DNA from: Psychrobacter fozii
Lineage (GTDB): Bacteria; Pseudomonadota; Gammaproteobacteria; Pseudomonadales; Moraxellaceae
Direction of reading: 5' to 3'
Assembly: GCF_003217155.1 (NCBI RefSeq)
Contig: NZ_QJSU01000005.1
Span: 216,771 to 280,770 of the forward strand
Length of the DNA: 64,000 nucleotides
Shown: positions 18,015-28,402 of the stretch, one piece after another
Position numbering within the stretch: the first letter of the stretch is position 1
How the letters are laid out: the number at the start of each line of letters is the position of its first letter
Notes under the pieces: model-generated
What the model was told of the DNA's origin: nothing
The model's database searches: none
Seen by the model: the letters and a program-made list of their open reading frames with translations, nothing else
Made by a program: the position numbers and the translations under genes

Positions 18015-18530
18015 ATGTCAAAAAAACAGCCCAACCGGCTTGCCCAACTTATTGATCATCAAGCTTTTGCTGGTAGCGCACTACCCCAAACACTTGCTGA
18101 CAACATGAGACTATATATAGAAACGACCAATGAGGTAAAAGAGCTATTGGTAGACTGTCTACCTGAGGAAATCCTCAATACCTGTTGGGTCGTAGGCTTT
18201 ACTTCTGAGCAACTAATTCTTAGCGTTGGCTCGATGACTGCTGCTAATCACATACGGTATTTGCAAAGTTCTTATTTGCAGGTACTGACAGAGCAGTCCA
18301 TTACATTTAAACAACTCAAGCAAATCCGCGTCGTAGTAGCTAGCAAATCGGCTGATAATTATTCATCTAAACAATCGTCAACATCATCTGCAGTCTTGTC
18401 AAAGACTCAGAAAGCCAATGAAAATCAGGCCCTTAGCCAAAACATAAAGCGGACTATATCACAGGCTGCAGAGCATGTCACCACTGATGAAAAACTCAAA
18501 AAAGCACTTTTGCGCTTGATAAATTCTTAA
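18015..18530 (+). CDS. DciA-like protein (DUF721)
   Basis: A 171-residue protein. The N-terminal domain matches DUF721: residues ~60-105 WVVGFTSEQLILSVGSMTAANHIRYLQ, the usual LtlrvdSpawaqeLrf-like block, and then LKQIRVVV. The C-terminal part is Ser/Gln-rich and probably disordered. Family knowledge: DciA proteins load or operate the replicative helicase DnaB in bacteria lacking DnaC/DnaI. The position next to lpxC, here convergent, is typical in gammaproteobacteria. Confidence 0.72.
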   Translation: MSKKQPNRLAQLIDHQAFAGSALPQTLADNMRLYIETTNEVKELLVDCLPEEILNTCWVVGFTSEQLILSVGSMTAANHIRYLQSSYLQVLTEQSITFKQLKQIRVVVASKSADNYSSKQSSTSSAVLSKTQKANENQALSQNIKRTISQAAEHVTTDEKLKKALLRLINS

Positions 18531-18827
18531 AAAACTGACCCTAACATGTAAAGTTATGTAAACAAAAACGTAAAAACTGGCCAACAACGCTGAGATTTTG
18601 TAATGAAGCCAACAAAAAAAATCATCTACTAGCGCTATTCATAATATGAATATCACCGACAGATGATTGGAAAACTACCTACAGCTTTTGTATTCTCTAC
18701 TCTAAAGAGAAATTATCAAAATAATCGCGACCCTATATTTAAATTATAGAATATTATAGGAATGTAATTATCGTAGAGCTATGTAATATTGCGTCAATGT
18801 TTCGATACTTCGTGTATATCCCTCTCT

Positions 18828-19745
18828 TCACCCTTCAACAGCCATCCCTTTCAGAGGAAGATACTCGATAGGACAGGTTACATTGTCATCAAAAGTTACA
18901 ATTTCAAAGTTATCATGATCAGATAGTATTTCACGCACTAACAAGTTATTTAATGCATGACCAGACTTATAAGCGTTAAAACGACCTAAAATTGGATAAC
19001 CAATCAGATATAGATCACCTAGCGCATCTAAAATTTTATGACGAACAAACTCATCATTGAAACGTAAGCCTTCTTCGTTAAGAATATTGGCTTCATCTAT
19101 GACGATAGCATTGTCCATACTGCCACCTAACGCCAAATTATTCTGGCGTAATGCCTCAATATCACGTAAAAATCCAAAAGTACGTGCTGAGCTCAACTGT
19201 TCAATGAAATTTTGCGTTGAAAACTGCAGTTGTGCATGCTGAAAATTCTTATCAATAGCAGGGTGATCAAAATCAATTTCGAAATTTAATTCAAACCCTT
19301 CATACGGGCGCAGCTCTGCCCATTTATCGTCGACTTTTACACGTACTGGTCTTGTTATCTTAATAAACTTTTTCAAAGCGTCTTGTTCACAAAACCCTGC
19401 ATCAAGTAGCAATGCAACAAAAGGTGCAGCACTACCGTCCATAATCGGAATCTCTGAAGCAGAGACACGGATTAAAAGGTTGTCTACACCAAGTCCAGCA
19501 ATTGCACTCAATAGATGCTCAACTGTACCCACTCGTGTGCCACCGAATACTAGGTTTGATGACATCATGGTGTCTTGTACTAAAAAGGCACTGGCTGGAA
19601 TTGGCTGACTGCCTTCGATATCAGAGCGCTCGAAAACAATACCTGTATTTACAGGTTGCGGATGAAATTCTAAGTCAACAGGCTGACCACTATGAAGACC
19701 AGTACCTGTAATAGCTATCGCAGTTTTTATGGTTCTTTGGTTCAT
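18828..19745 (-). CDS. lpxC: UDP-3-O-acyl-N-acetylglucosamine deacetylase
   Basis: First committed enzyme of lipid A synthesis, zinc-dependent. The 305-residue protein shows the zinc ligands His77 in GTVEHLLSAI, His236 in RHKILDALGDL and Asp240. The catalytic acid/base His263 lies in YKSGHALNNLL, and GTGLHSG is near the start. The ATG at 19745 has GAGAAG upstream and fits MNQRTIKTAI of other LpxC; a frame extension to 19790 does not. It closes the ftsQ-ftsA-ftsZ-lpxC series, but a 107-bp repeat and the ftsZ terminator lie in between. Confidence 0.97.
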   Translation of the reverse strand: MNQRTIKTAIAITGTGLHSGQPVDLEFHPQPVNTGIVFERSDIEGSQPIPASAFLVQDTMMSSNLVFGGTRVGTVEHLLSAIAGLGVDNLLIRVSASEIPIMDGSAAPFVALLLDAGFCEQDALKKFIKITRPVRVKVDDKWAELRPYEGFELNFEIDFDHPAIDKNFQHAQLQFSTQNFIEQLSSARTFGFLRDIEALRQNNLALGGSMDNAIVIDEANILNEEGLRFNDEFVRHKILDALGDLYLIGYPILGRFNAYKSGHALNNLLVREILSDHDNFEIVTFDDNVTCPIEYLPLKGMAVEG

Positions 19746-19917
19746 GACTGTCTTCTCACATATTTTGTTACAATTGCCATAGTGTACCATTACAGGCCCC
19801 TAGTTCGCCACAGTTAAAACTCGCTATTTTCCTTATCTCCTTGATTGATAACACTTATCGCACCAAACCGAAACTATTTCTATGCTCTATTGACATAACT
19901 ATCTCTGTATAAATAGC

Positions 19918-20024
19918 TATAGTCAATCCTCTATAAAAGAGTTACAGCGTTAACCTCGCTTGAAGTATCACATATACATCTGCACTCGGTTGCCTTGTAT
20001 CTTTTTTAAACTGAATCAACTATA
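19918..20024 (-). repeat. 107-bp inverted-repeat element, copy 4
   Basis: Starts TATAGTCAATCCTCTATAAA and ends AAACTGAATCAACTATA. The reverse complement matches copy 28403-28509 closely through the interior (ACAAGGCAACCGAGTG..GAGGTTAACGCTGT). Confidence 0.88.
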
Positions 20025-20163
20025 TATTGAAGTCTATATTTATTATCAAAAAATGTCTCATACTACTATTTATTAATGATTAGCTATCCACAAAGCGCTA
20101 TTCCTATCGATAGAAACTATAGAATAACCTCTTTGCAAACAGACATACTTTATCTACGGCCAC

Positions 20164-20195
20164 AAAAAAGCCAGCGATTTAACGCTGGCTTTTTT
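20164..20195 (-). terminator. Terminator of ftsZ
   Basis: AAAAAAGCCAGCG-ATTTAA-CGCTGGCTTTTTT, symmetric and so functional on either strand. It lies 27 bp after the ftsZ stop. Confidence 0.88.
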
Positions 20196-20221
20196 ACTCT
20201 ATTTAAAAACATCTCAAAATA

Positions 20222-21427
20222 TTATTTATTTTGTTGGCGTTTTAGATAGTCTTGAATACTGTTGGTTTTGGTCTTAGCTTGTTCTTGAGGCGCGTTAGAA
20301 CGTACAGTAGCAGAGGTATCTTGATACATTTGAGCTTGTGACTGCTTTTGGCTGTTCAAAGCACTGGTATGTACATTAGGATCAACAGGCTGAGTGCTGT
20401 TCACAGAAGGTACTGGCTGCTCCACTACTTCAGGTTCTTGGCCAGCATTTTCATCTAAAGTCAGACCCGTTGCAATGACTGTCACATGCAAGTCATCACC
20501 CATTTTTTCATCGATAACTGAACCATAGAAAATATGAGCATCATCAATATCAGTGATTTCTTCAACGATGACACTGATCTTGCTCATCTCATCTAATGAT
20601 AGTGATTCAGAAGAAATCACGTTGACCAGTAGACCTTTAGCATTCTCTAAGCGTAAATCATCAAGTAATGGAGATCTGATGGCTTTTTCAGTCGCTTGAC
20701 GTGCACGATCATCACCACTTGCACGGCCAATACCCATCATCGCATGACCTTTAGCAGTCATAGCAGTACGGATATCGTTGAAATCGATATTGATCATACC
20801 TTCGCTAGCGATGGTTTCAGCAATACCTTGAACCGCATGCAATAATACATCATCTGCTTTTTTGAAAGCATCTTGCATAGAGATATTACCGTAGACACTC
20901 ATCAACTTGTCGTTTGGAATAGTGATGATAGAGTCAACGAAATTGGTTAGCTGCTCAATACCGGCTTTAGCCGCTTTAATACGTTTACCACCTTCAAATT
21001 TGAATGGCGTGGTCACTACTGCAACTGTTAACACTTCCATTTCTTTAGCAATACGAGCAACCACCGGTGCTGCACCAGTACCTGTACCGCCACCCATACC
21101 AGCAGTAATAAATACCATATCTGCATGTTCAAGTAACGCACGGATAGCTTCTTCTTCGCTTTCTGCTGCTTCACGTCCAACTTCTGGATTGGCACCAGCA
21201 CCTAGACCACGGTTCGTCTTTGCACCCAATTGTAGTTTATGCGGCGCTGTTAGACGATCAAGTGCTTGTTTATCCGTATTAGCACAAACAAATGTCACAC
21301 CTCTAATCCCTTGCTGTACCATATGTTCAACTGCATTACCGCCGCCGCCGCCCACACCGAATACAGTGAAGCTCGCTTGGCCGTTGTTTTGAAGCTGGTT
21401 ATCATCTGGCATGGTGTATTTTGACAT
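20222..21427 (-). CDS. ftsZ: Cell division protein FtsZ
   Basis: Tubulin-like GTPase that forms the division ring. The 401-residue protein has VFGVGGGGGNAVEHM at the N-terminus, the tubulin signature GGGTGTG (residues 112-118) and the T7-loop region FNDIRTAM. The linker after ~residue 325 is Gln/Pro/Ser-rich. The C-terminal peptide reads IQDYLKRQQNK and lacks the proline of the common IPxFLR-type motif that binds FtsA and ZipA. I chose the ATG at 21427 because GGAGA precedes it; the upstream extension to 21502 is unlike FtsZ. Confidence 0.98.
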   Translation of the reverse strand: MSKYTMPDDNQLQNNGQASFTVFGVGGGGGNAVEHMVQQGIRGVTFVCANTDKQALDRLTAPHKLQLGAKTNRGLGAGANPEVGREAAESEEEAIRALLEHADMVFITAGMGGGTGTGAAPVVARIAKEMEVLTVAVVTTPFKFEGGKRIKAAKAGIEQLTNFVDSIITIPNDKLMSVYGNISMQDAFKKADDVLLHAVQGIAETIASEGMINIDFNDIRTAMTAKGHAMMGIGRASGDDRARQATEKAIRSPLLDDLRLENAKGLLVNVISSESLSLDEMSKISVIVEEITDIDDAHIFYGSVIDEKMGDDLHVTVIATGLTLDENAGQEPEVVEQPVPSVNSTQPVDPNVHTSALNSQKQSQAQMYQDTSATVRSNAPQEQAKTKTNSIQDYLKRQQNK

Positions 21428-21676
21428 AAAAAGGATTCTCCAGTTGCAGATAGCGTGATGATTGATACGTGGTAACGCACTCATATGGCGCACTATCGAC
21501 ATACTATATATAAATGTATTTAAATAAAATAGGGTTATGGCTTAAATCTTTCAGCATAGATAACAATAGGTCATCATCGCAAAGGGTATTACTTTTTATA
21601 TTACTTCGTTTTCTGCTTGAATAATTTAGGTAAACTCTACAAGAATATTAGCATTCTCAATATTTTACCAAAAAAT

Positions 21677-22969
21677 CTACAATATCTTTTTCAGTACACT
21701 AGCAAAACGTTGCCCTGCACTTTGAAAAACACCAGTGACTCGATTCTTTTGAATCGCTTCAGGCTCACTCTTTTCGCTACGACGGAACTGTTCGCTCTGA
21801 CTGTAAAGTAGCGTACCAAATGCTGTCTGGTAAGCACGATCATTTACCTGAATATTCAGCTGCTTGAACGATTCATCATTATCAAAATGATTATAAGCAC
21901 TGATAGCAGGATGTATATTGGTCAGCACCACCGGCATTTTTAGCAATTTTTTGGCAAAAGGTATCATACCTTTAACCGCGCTGCCACCACCAGTGAGAAC
22001 GATGCCTTTGTCTATATAACCAATCAAATCTGCGTCATGTAATTGACGAGCCACTTCCGTAAATATCTGGACATAGCGAGCTTCGATAATACGGGCTAGA
22101 TTATAAATGCCGATATTAATTTCATCGCCTGTCCCTTGCGGCTTAAAGATAAAGAAAGAGCTAGGATCAACACTATTAACATCAACAGTACCGTGAGTCT
22201 TTTTGAGCTTTTCAGCTTCAATCATTGATATGCCAAAGTCAGCTGAGATATCCATCGTGACTTCATGGCTTCCCGTTGCGATACAATGGGTAAATATCAA
22301 TTTGTTTTCTTTATAAACACAAATACTGGTGGTACTCGCACCAATATCTACCAAGCACACCCCTTGTTGACGCTCATCACTCATCAAGCTATATTCAGCA
22401 CTGGTCACCGCATCGAAGACAATATGGTCAATACCAACGTCACAGCTTTGCAGTAATTTTTGGATATTTTGGCGGCTAGACACTGGCATCATCATCATGT
22501 GATACATCACGGAGATATTATGCGCCATTGTTTCGATAGCATCATCAACCATAAAGTCTTGATCATTGACGTAAATACCTTGCTGACAGCAGTGCATCAA
22601 GTAATAGTCCGGTGGCAAATCGCGTGACTTGGCATTAGATAGTGCTTGTACCATATCTTTGGCACGTACAGCATCCTCTTCCACTTGCACATCACCTGTA
22701 CTGTTTTTGCTAGACAGTTCAGGCGTTGCCAACGTCAACCACACACTATGCACACGGCAATTGGCAGTATCTTCTGCTTCTTGAATAGCTTGCTTGATAG
22801 CACCTTGCAGACGCTCACGATGCTTTATTTGACCTTGATAAAAATCGCTATTTTTAACTTGCCCAACGCCCAAGATGCGAATGTCTTTTGCAGAGACAAC
22901 ATTGCCAATGACGACATAAACTGCCGTGGCACTTAAATGGACAACAACCAGATTTTCAGTATTTTTCAT
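21677..22969 (-). CDS. ftsA: Cell division protein FtsA
   Basis: Actin-fold membrane tether for FtsZ. The 430-residue protein starts MKNTENLVVVHLSATAVYVVIG and contains CLVDIGASTTSICVY (phosphate-binding) and GIVLTGGGSAVKGM (adenosine motif). It ends in an amphipathic SAGQRFASVLKKIL, the expected membrane-targeting helix. The N-terminal DLGTSK motif of other FtsA proteins is replaced by HLSATAV, a divergence shared by some Moraxellaceae as far as I recall. The frame also extends to 23017; neither start has a strong ribosome-binding site. Confidence 0.95.
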   Translation of the reverse strand: MKNTENLVVVHLSATAVYVVIGNVVSAKDIRILGVGQVKNSDFYQGQIKHRERLQGAIKQAIQEAEDTANCRVHSVWLTLATPELSSKNSTGDVQVEEDAVRAKDMVQALSNAKSRDLPPDYYLMHCCQQGIYVNDQDFMVDDAIETMAHNISVMYHMMMMPVSSRQNIQKLLQSCDVGIDHIVFDAVTSAEYSLMSDERQQGVCLVDIGASTTSICVYKENKLIFTHCIATGSHEVTMDISADFGISMIEAEKLKKTHGTVDVNSVDPSSFFIFKPQGTGDEINIGIYNLARIIEARYVQIFTEVARQLHDADLIGYIDKGIVLTGGGSAVKGMIPFAKKLLKMPVVLTNIHPAISAYNHFDNDESFKQLNIQVNDRAYQTAFGTLLYSQSEQFRRSEKSEPEAIQKNRVTGVFQSAGQRFASVLKKIL

Positions 22970-23147
22970 GGTACCAGACAAATTATCGCTAAACAGGAGA
23001 CCAAATGACGTCTCCATTAGATCATTAAAAAATCGCTATCAATACACTAAAAAATTGTGTACTCAATGCTAAATACTATTAAAACCGTTCGAACAAAACA
23101 GTTCATACTAAAAGCCAAAATATTAACCAGTTTTTGCTTCTGTCTAT

Positions 23148-23948
23148 CTATGATGATGGTGCTTCATCATTCTTTGGCTGTACCATATCTCCAGAAATGG
23201 TAAAGCCATTTTTATAACGCAAATCTACCGATTGTATCTGGTCTCGACGATCACTTAGTTGATTACCAAGCAGTTGACTCAGATTCAGTAGCTTTTGCGC
23301 AGTATTTTCGTTATCAACGATGACGCGTAATCCATTATTAAAGCGAATCAACCATGTCATTCTTGGTGACAAAATAATATCTTCAACCTGTATACCTAAT
23401 GGTGCGTACCAATCGTTGACTTGCTGCATCTGTTGCATGATAACGGGTGCTTGAGTTATCTCACCTTGCAAAGTAGCAAATTTTTCTTGCGTCAGATCTT
23501 TAGTATCAGCAGGAACAAAAACCGTACCTTTTGCATCAACCAAACGTTCTGTCCCAAAATTGGCAACGGCCTGTTTAGGTAGTGCAGTCACCACAATGCC
23601 ACGCTGCCAATCACGAGAAACACTTACTTGATCCACCCAAGCCAGACCTATCGTAATATCTCTTAACGCTTGCAAATCAGAGGTAAAAAAACTGCTTACC
23701 TTCTGCTGATCCATGACTTGTTGCAATGACTGATATTGAACGCCTGTCAAACCTTGATGATTGACATGGATAGCAGCTGGCGGCGCATCACGCAGAGCCT
23801 TGCCACCCATAATCAATATCAGTACTAGCAACCCCAATACCATTGCCATAAACAAGTATTTGACTGAATTTGGTACTTGGAGCTTAGATTTTGGGCGACG
23901 GGCTGTATCACTCATCAAGTCAGTTACCTCGTTGACAGTTTGAGCCAT
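23148..23948 (-). CDS. ftsQ: Cell division protein FtsQ
   Basis: Bitopic division protein of 266 residues. It has a cytoplasmic start of about 28 residues, a single membrane helix (VKYLFMAMVLGLLVLILIMG), the POTRA domain (IHVNHQGLTGVQYQSLQQVM...) and the FtsQ/DivIB domain with WLIRFNNGLRVIVDNEN and LRYKNGFTI. It is the scaffold linking FtsA/FtsZ to FtsL/FtsB. The order ddl-ftsQ-ftsA-ftsZ is conserved, but a 487-bp gap separates it from ddl. Confidence 0.93.
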   Translation of the reverse strand: MAQTVNEVTDLMSDTARRPKSKLQVPNSVKYLFMAMVLGLLVLILIMGGKALRDAPPAAIHVNHQGLTGVQYQSLQQVMDQQKVSSFFTSDLQALRDITIGLAWVDQVSVSRDWQRGIVVTALPKQAVANFGTERLVDAKGTVFVPADTKDLTQEKFATLQGEITQAPVIMQQMQQVNDWYAPLGIQVEDIILSPRMTWLIRFNNGLRVIVDNENTAQKLLNLSQLLGNQLSDRRDQIQSVDLRYKNGFTISGDMVQPKNDEAPSS

Positions 23949-24435
23949 AACGACCTGTGTCCCTATATTTGCATAAAACGGCTTATGCTATTCATTGATG
24001 TCAGTCCACATATATTATGCAGAGGTCTATTAAGTCGATATATTATCAAAGTCTTTGGCTAAAACAATTTATATGATGCTATTACGCTTATTCAAACGTA
24101 ACATTTTTCTTAGTTCATAGATAACTTATGGTTTTTTCTTATAAAAACTTAAACATCATCAAGATATAACCACAATATGTAATATTAACGTATTTCATAG
24201 TTAAACAATAGCCTAACCCTTACTGGCAACAGCGAATTTACACAAGTTTACATGAAGTTGTGATATAGCATCTCTAGTGATACATTAATTCGATTTTTCA
24301 AGAGAACTTATTCATTTTGAGTAAGAAGCGACCAACGTTACTGATGACGTTTTCAATTCACTCACGCAGCTCACTTTCTGAATGAAGCTGCTTGAATGAA
24401 GCTACTTGAACTAATACAGCAGTACTTAAAACTAA
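23949..24435. other. Intergenic region between ddl and ftsQ
   Basis: 487 bases without a gene, where other gammaproteobacteria have ddl and ftsQ nearly touching. It contains no recognisable remnant of murB or another gene. There is a short direct repeat, GAAGCTGCTTGAAT/GAAGCTACTTGAA, near 24382-24412. Presumably there is a separate ftsQAZ promoter here. Confidence 0.4.
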
Positions 24436-25527
24436 CTAAACTGTCTGCGCCAAAATATGCCAGCACAGCGTATCAAAATCCATGCCTCGAGCCTTGGCTG
24501 CCATCGGGACCAAGCTATGACTGGTCATACCCGGTACAGTATTGATTTCCAGCAACCAGAAATTGCCTGCTTCATCTTGCATGGCATCGATACGTCCCCA
24601 ACCTTTTGCATCAACAGCACGGAATGCTGCAAGACTCAAATCCTGTAAGTGCTTTTCATCAGCATCACTCAAGCCACACGGAATATAGTAGCTAGTATCA
24701 TTACGATTGTACTTGGCTTCAAAATCATAGAAGTTGGTGATATCTGCAGGCTCAAGACGAATGACCGGATAAGCCTCGTCATCGATAATAACAATCGTAA
24801 ACTCGCGACCAGTAATCCAGCGCTCCGCCATCACCGCATCACCACACTGTACCGCTGTCGCATAGGCAGCTGGAAGCTCATCAAGATTGTTGACCTTCGT
24901 CATGCCAATACTTGAGCCTTCATGGACAGGTTTGATGATAAGTGGCAAACCTAACATGTTGACCACTTGCTGCCAGTCGGTATCTGCGGTCAATAGTGAA
25001 AACGGGGCTGTCGCCACACCGCAGCCTTGCCACAATTGCTTAGTGCGCACTTTGTCCATGCCCAGTGCCGATGCCAAAATGCCTGAGCCTGTCTGCGGAA
25101 TATCAAACCACTGCAACACGCCTTGTAGCAAGCCATCTTCGCCGCCGCGACCATGCAGCACATTGAACACGCGATCATACGCGCGTAGCTCAGTGATGTC
25201 TTGATGCTTAGGATCGAAATGAGTGGCATCAACGCCTTGGTTTTGGAGTGCTTGCAATACAGCCGCGCCACTGTCTAAAGATACGCTACGCTCGTTACTA
25301 CTGCCACCATAGACGACAGCAACTTTACCAAACTCACTGGCATCTTTTACTTTGCTAGGAGCCACATTTGATGATACTTCTTGGTCTGACTGGTTATTTT
25401 CCATACTGTTTTTCTCTGCTTGTGCAACTGCTGCTAGGGCTGGCTCTGGATTAATAATAGCTGTCTTATCCTCAGCGGCATCCATGGCTGTATTTTTTGC
25501 ATGTTTTTGATCATTGTTCGTCGTCAT
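24436..25527 (-). CDS. ddl: D-alanine--D-alanine ligase with N-terminal extension
   Basis: ATP-grasp ligase that makes D-Ala-D-Ala for the peptidoglycan precursor. The enzyme core begins near residue 68 with KVAVVYGGSSNERSVSLDSG and includes NVLHGRGGEDG, IIKPVHEGSSIGMTKV, RIDAMQDEAGNFWLLEINT and PGMTSHSLVP. About 65 Ala/Glu/Asn-rich residues precede the core, which Ddl normally lacks. AGGAG ten bases before the ATG at 25527 supports translation of this extension. It follows murC after 27 bp and is probably co-transcribed with it. Confidence 0.96.
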   Translation of the reverse strand: MTTNNDQKHAKNTAMDAAEDKTAIINPEPALAAVAQAEKNSMENNQSDQEVSSNVAPSKVKDASEFGKVAVVYGGSSNERSVSLDSGAAVLQALQNQGVDATHFDPKHQDITELRAYDRVFNVLHGRGGEDGLLQGVLQWFDIPQTGSGILASALGMDKVRTKQLWQGCGVATAPFSLLTADTDWQQVVNMLGLPLIIKPVHEGSSIGMTKVNNLDELPAAYATAVQCGDAVMAERWITGREFTIVIIDDEAYPVIRLEPADITNFYDFEAKYNRNDTSYYIPCGLSDADEKHLQDLSLAAFRAVDAKGWGRIDAMQDEAGNFWLLEINTVPGMTSHSLVPMAAKARGMDFDTLCWHILAQTV

Positions 25528-25554
25528 GAGGATAACTCCTAGAGTTCTTTTAGC

Positions 25555-26994
25555 TTACTTGATGTAAAGGTTGTTTGCAGCCAAATCGACAGAAATTTGC
25601 CCTACGTTACCAGCGCCTTGAGTAATCAACATGTCATTGGCTTTCAATAGACGCTGCATCACGGGCGCTAGATTGTCCTTATCAACAATCGTAGGTTCAA
25701 CTTCACCGCGCAAACGAATACTACGCGCCAATGACTTGGTATCAGCACCTGTAATTGGGGTTTCACCTGCTGAATATACGTCTAATAATAATAGCTCATC
25801 TACGCTTGATAGTACTTCGACAAAATCATCATAGCAGTCACGCGTACGGCTATAACGATGCGGCTGAAACAGCATGACTAAACGGCGATCAGGAAAACTT
25901 TGACGAGCAGCTTTAATAGTCGCATCGACTTCCTTTGGATGATGACCATAATCATCAATCAATAGGACGTTGCCATCATCGATATCTACAGAGGCATGCT
26001 GCTCAAAACGACGGCCAACACCTTCGAATTTTTGCAGGGCGCGCTTAATGGCTTCATCATCCACACCTTCATCGGTCGCCATCGTGATAGCAGCAAGCGC
26101 ATTATAAACGTTGTGAGTACCAGGAATATTGAGCGTCAAACGTAAAGGTTCACGGTCACGGCGCAATACAGTAAAGTGGGTTTTAGTGCCTTCAGTCACC
26201 AAATCAACACCTTGCACATCATTAAAAGGCTCAAGACCAAAAGTCAGTACAGGGCGACCAATATCATCAATCATCGCATACAATTCTGGATCATCACCGC
26301 ACACCACAGCCAAGCCATAAAACGGCATGTTTTGTAGGAACTGAATATAAGCTGCTTTTAATTTATCAAAGCTGTTCTCATAAGTTTCCATATGGTCTTG
26401 ATCGATATTCGTCACAATCGCAGCCATCGGATGCAACGATAAAAATGATGCATCCGACTCATCAGCTTCAGCGACTAAAAAGCGACTACTACCAAGCGCG
26501 GCATTTTTCCCAGAGGCATTAAGCTTACCGCCAATCACGTACGTAGGATCGAGCTGGCCTTCTGCCATCATCGTGGTGAGTAAGCTGGTTGTGGTCGTCT
26601 TGCCATGAGCACCCGCAACAGCAATACTGTGACGATAACGCATCAACTCACCCAACATATCTGCACGGCGAACGACAGGTAAGCGCGCTTCGAGTGCTGC
26701 TTTAATCTCAGGATTGCTACGGTCAATCGCTGACGATACGACGATGACATCAGCATTGGCAATGTTTTTAGAGTCATGACCAATCGATATCTCAATACCA
26801 ATCTGCTGTAAACGTCGAGTTACCAAGCTCTCAGCGATATCAGAACCACTTACCTCATAACCTTGATTGCTCATCACCTCGGCGATACCGCACATCCCTG
26901 AGCCGCCAATACCCACAAAATGCAAATGCTGAATACGGCGCATTTCTGGTATTTCAATCAAACGTTTAGGTAGCGCTTTCGCAGAGGTAGGCAT
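25555..26994 (-). CDS. murC: UDP-N-acetylmuramate--L-alanine ligase
   Basis: Cytosolic Mur ligase adding L-Ala to UDP-MurNAc. The 479-residue protein shows [19 protein letters not shown] (UDP-MurNAc/Rossmann N-domain), the ATP loop [38 protein letters not shown] and [10 protein letters not shown]. It lies 84 bp downstream of murG and immediately upstream of ddl. Confidence 0.98.
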   Translation of the reverse strand: MPTSAKALPKRLIEIPEMRRIQHLHFVGIGGSGMCGIAEVMSNQGYEVSGSDIAESLVTRRLQQIGIEISIGHDSKNIANADVIVVSSAIDRSNPEIKAALEARLPVVRRADMLGELMRYRHSIAVAGAHGKTTTTSLLTTMMAEGQLDPTYVIGGKLNASGKNAALGSSRFLVAEADESDASFLSLHPMAAIVTNIDQDHMETYENSFDKLKAAYIQFLQNMPFYGLAVVCGDDPELYAMIDDIGRPVLTFGLEPFNDVQGVDLVTEGTKTHFTVLRRDREPLRLTLNIPGTHNVYNALAAITMATDEGVDDEAIKRALQKFEGVGRRFEQHASVDIDDGNVLLIDDYGHHPKEVDATIKAARQSFPDRRLVMLFQPHRYSRTRDCYDDFVEVLSSVDELLLLDVYSAGETPITGADTKSLARSIRLRGEVEPTIVDKDNLAPVMQRLLKANDMLITQGAGNVGQISVDLAANNLYIK

Positions 26995-27078
26995 AATAAA
27001 TTCTCTTGGTTAAAGGCGAATAAAATGTAGTAAATCGGAATAATCAGTTATAAAAATAGCAGCTGATAGAAATATAAG

Positions 27079-28164
27079 CTACAGGGTTTGCCAAACAATA
27101 TCAGCGACCTGCTGACTAGCACTACGGTTGGCAAGTGCATGGCCTTTCTTGGCCATGGTTAAGCAAGCACTTCGATCAAGCGCTGCCAGCTCATTGCTCA
27201 AACGCTGCGGCGTCAGCTCAGATTGAGGTAATAAAATTGCTGCATCATGTGAGGTTAACGTACGAGCATTGGCCGTTTGATGATCATCAACTGCATGCGG
27301 CAGAGGCACAAAAATAGCAGCAATACCGACGTTTTGAATTTCGGTAACGGTCAACGCACCTGCTCGGCAAACAATGATGTCTGCCCAATTATAAGCAGCG
27401 GCCATATCATCAATAAATGGCTGTACCTCAAATTTATGAATGCTCAAATCTTGCTCATCGTAAGCAGTTTGCGTGGCAGCCTCATTGTTTCGTCCACATT
27501 GATGACGCACTTCAAAGGGACGATCTATCAACGCCAGCGCTTTTGGCACGGTGTCATTTAATACTTGTGCACCAAGCGAGCCACCAACCACCAGTAACTT
27601 AAGTGGTGATTGATCATTCAAATCGTAACGTACAGTCGGCTCCACGACACCAGTGATGGCGTTACGTACCGGATTACCAACTGTCTCTAGTTTTGCATCT
27701 TGCTCACTATTTGCAAAAGTGTGCTCAAAGGCCTGTAATACCTTGGTAGCAATTTTAGACAGATAGCGATTACTCATACCAGCAATAGCATTTTGCTCAT
27801 GAATAATGAGTGGCGTGCTGGTCATACGTGCTGCAATGCCGCCCGGTGCGGTCACATAACCACCGAAGCCTACGACAATATCAATCTGATTGTTGCGAAT
27901 GACTTTTATAGCAGCCATCGTCGCTGATAGCAGGGTTACAGGTAGCTTTAACAAGCGCCCTACTCCCTTACCACGCAGCCCTTGCATATCAATGGCATGA
28001 AAGCTATAACCAGTTGGTTTAACTAGGCCATTTTCCATGCCATTTGGCGTTCCTAACCAATGAATAACCGCACCGCGCTGGGTCAATTCCTCAGCCACTG
28101 CCAATGCTGGGAACACATGCCCGCCAGTACCAGCAGCCATCATTAATATATGCGGTTTTTTCAT
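27079..28164 (-). CDS. murG: Undecaprenyl-diphospho-muramoylpentapeptide GlcNAc transferase
   Basis: Peripheral membrane glycosyltransferase that converts lipid I to lipid II. Signatures are GTGGHVFPALAVAEEL near residue 12, GFGGYVTAPGGIAA, HEQNAIAGMSNR, GGSLGAQVLND, RAGALTVTEI and PLPHAVDDHQTANA. The length of 361 residues is typical. It is the first gene of the murG-murC-ddl run; ftsW, its usual upstream neighbour, is absent here and gshB lies upstream instead. Confidence 0.97.
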   Translation of the reverse strand: MKKPHILMMAAGTGGHVFPALAVAEELTQRGAVIHWLGTPNGMENGLVKPTGYSFHAIDMQGLRGKGVGRLLKLPVTLLSATMAAIKVIRNNQIDIVVGFGGYVTAPGGIAARMTSTPLIIHEQNAIAGMSNRYLSKIATKVLQAFEHTFANSEQDAKLETVGNPVRNAITGVVEPTVRYDLNDQSPLKLLVVGGSLGAQVLNDTVPKALALIDRPFEVRHQCGRNNEAATQTAYDEQDLSIHKFEVQPFIDDMAAAYNWADIIVCRAGALTVTEIQNVGIAAIFVPLPHAVDDHQTANARTLTSHDAAILLPQSELTPQRLSNELAALDRSACLTMAKKGHALANRSASQQVADIVWQTL

Positions 28165-28402
28165 GAACGCCTGCCTATCTTTTTATTTATATGAAGGACT
28201 TATCATCCTATCAGGATTTTAGTTATCGACAAATAACGACCCTATAAAATCTCGCATAGTATAGTGTAAATCGTTGACTTATATATAGCATTTTATGCGT
28301 CGTTAATAATAAAAATCCAAGCTGTGAACAACCTCGGCTTGGCTTTAATAAATACGCTGTAACATCGATAAAATCGACATTTTCAATCACGTTTCGGTAA
28401 GA

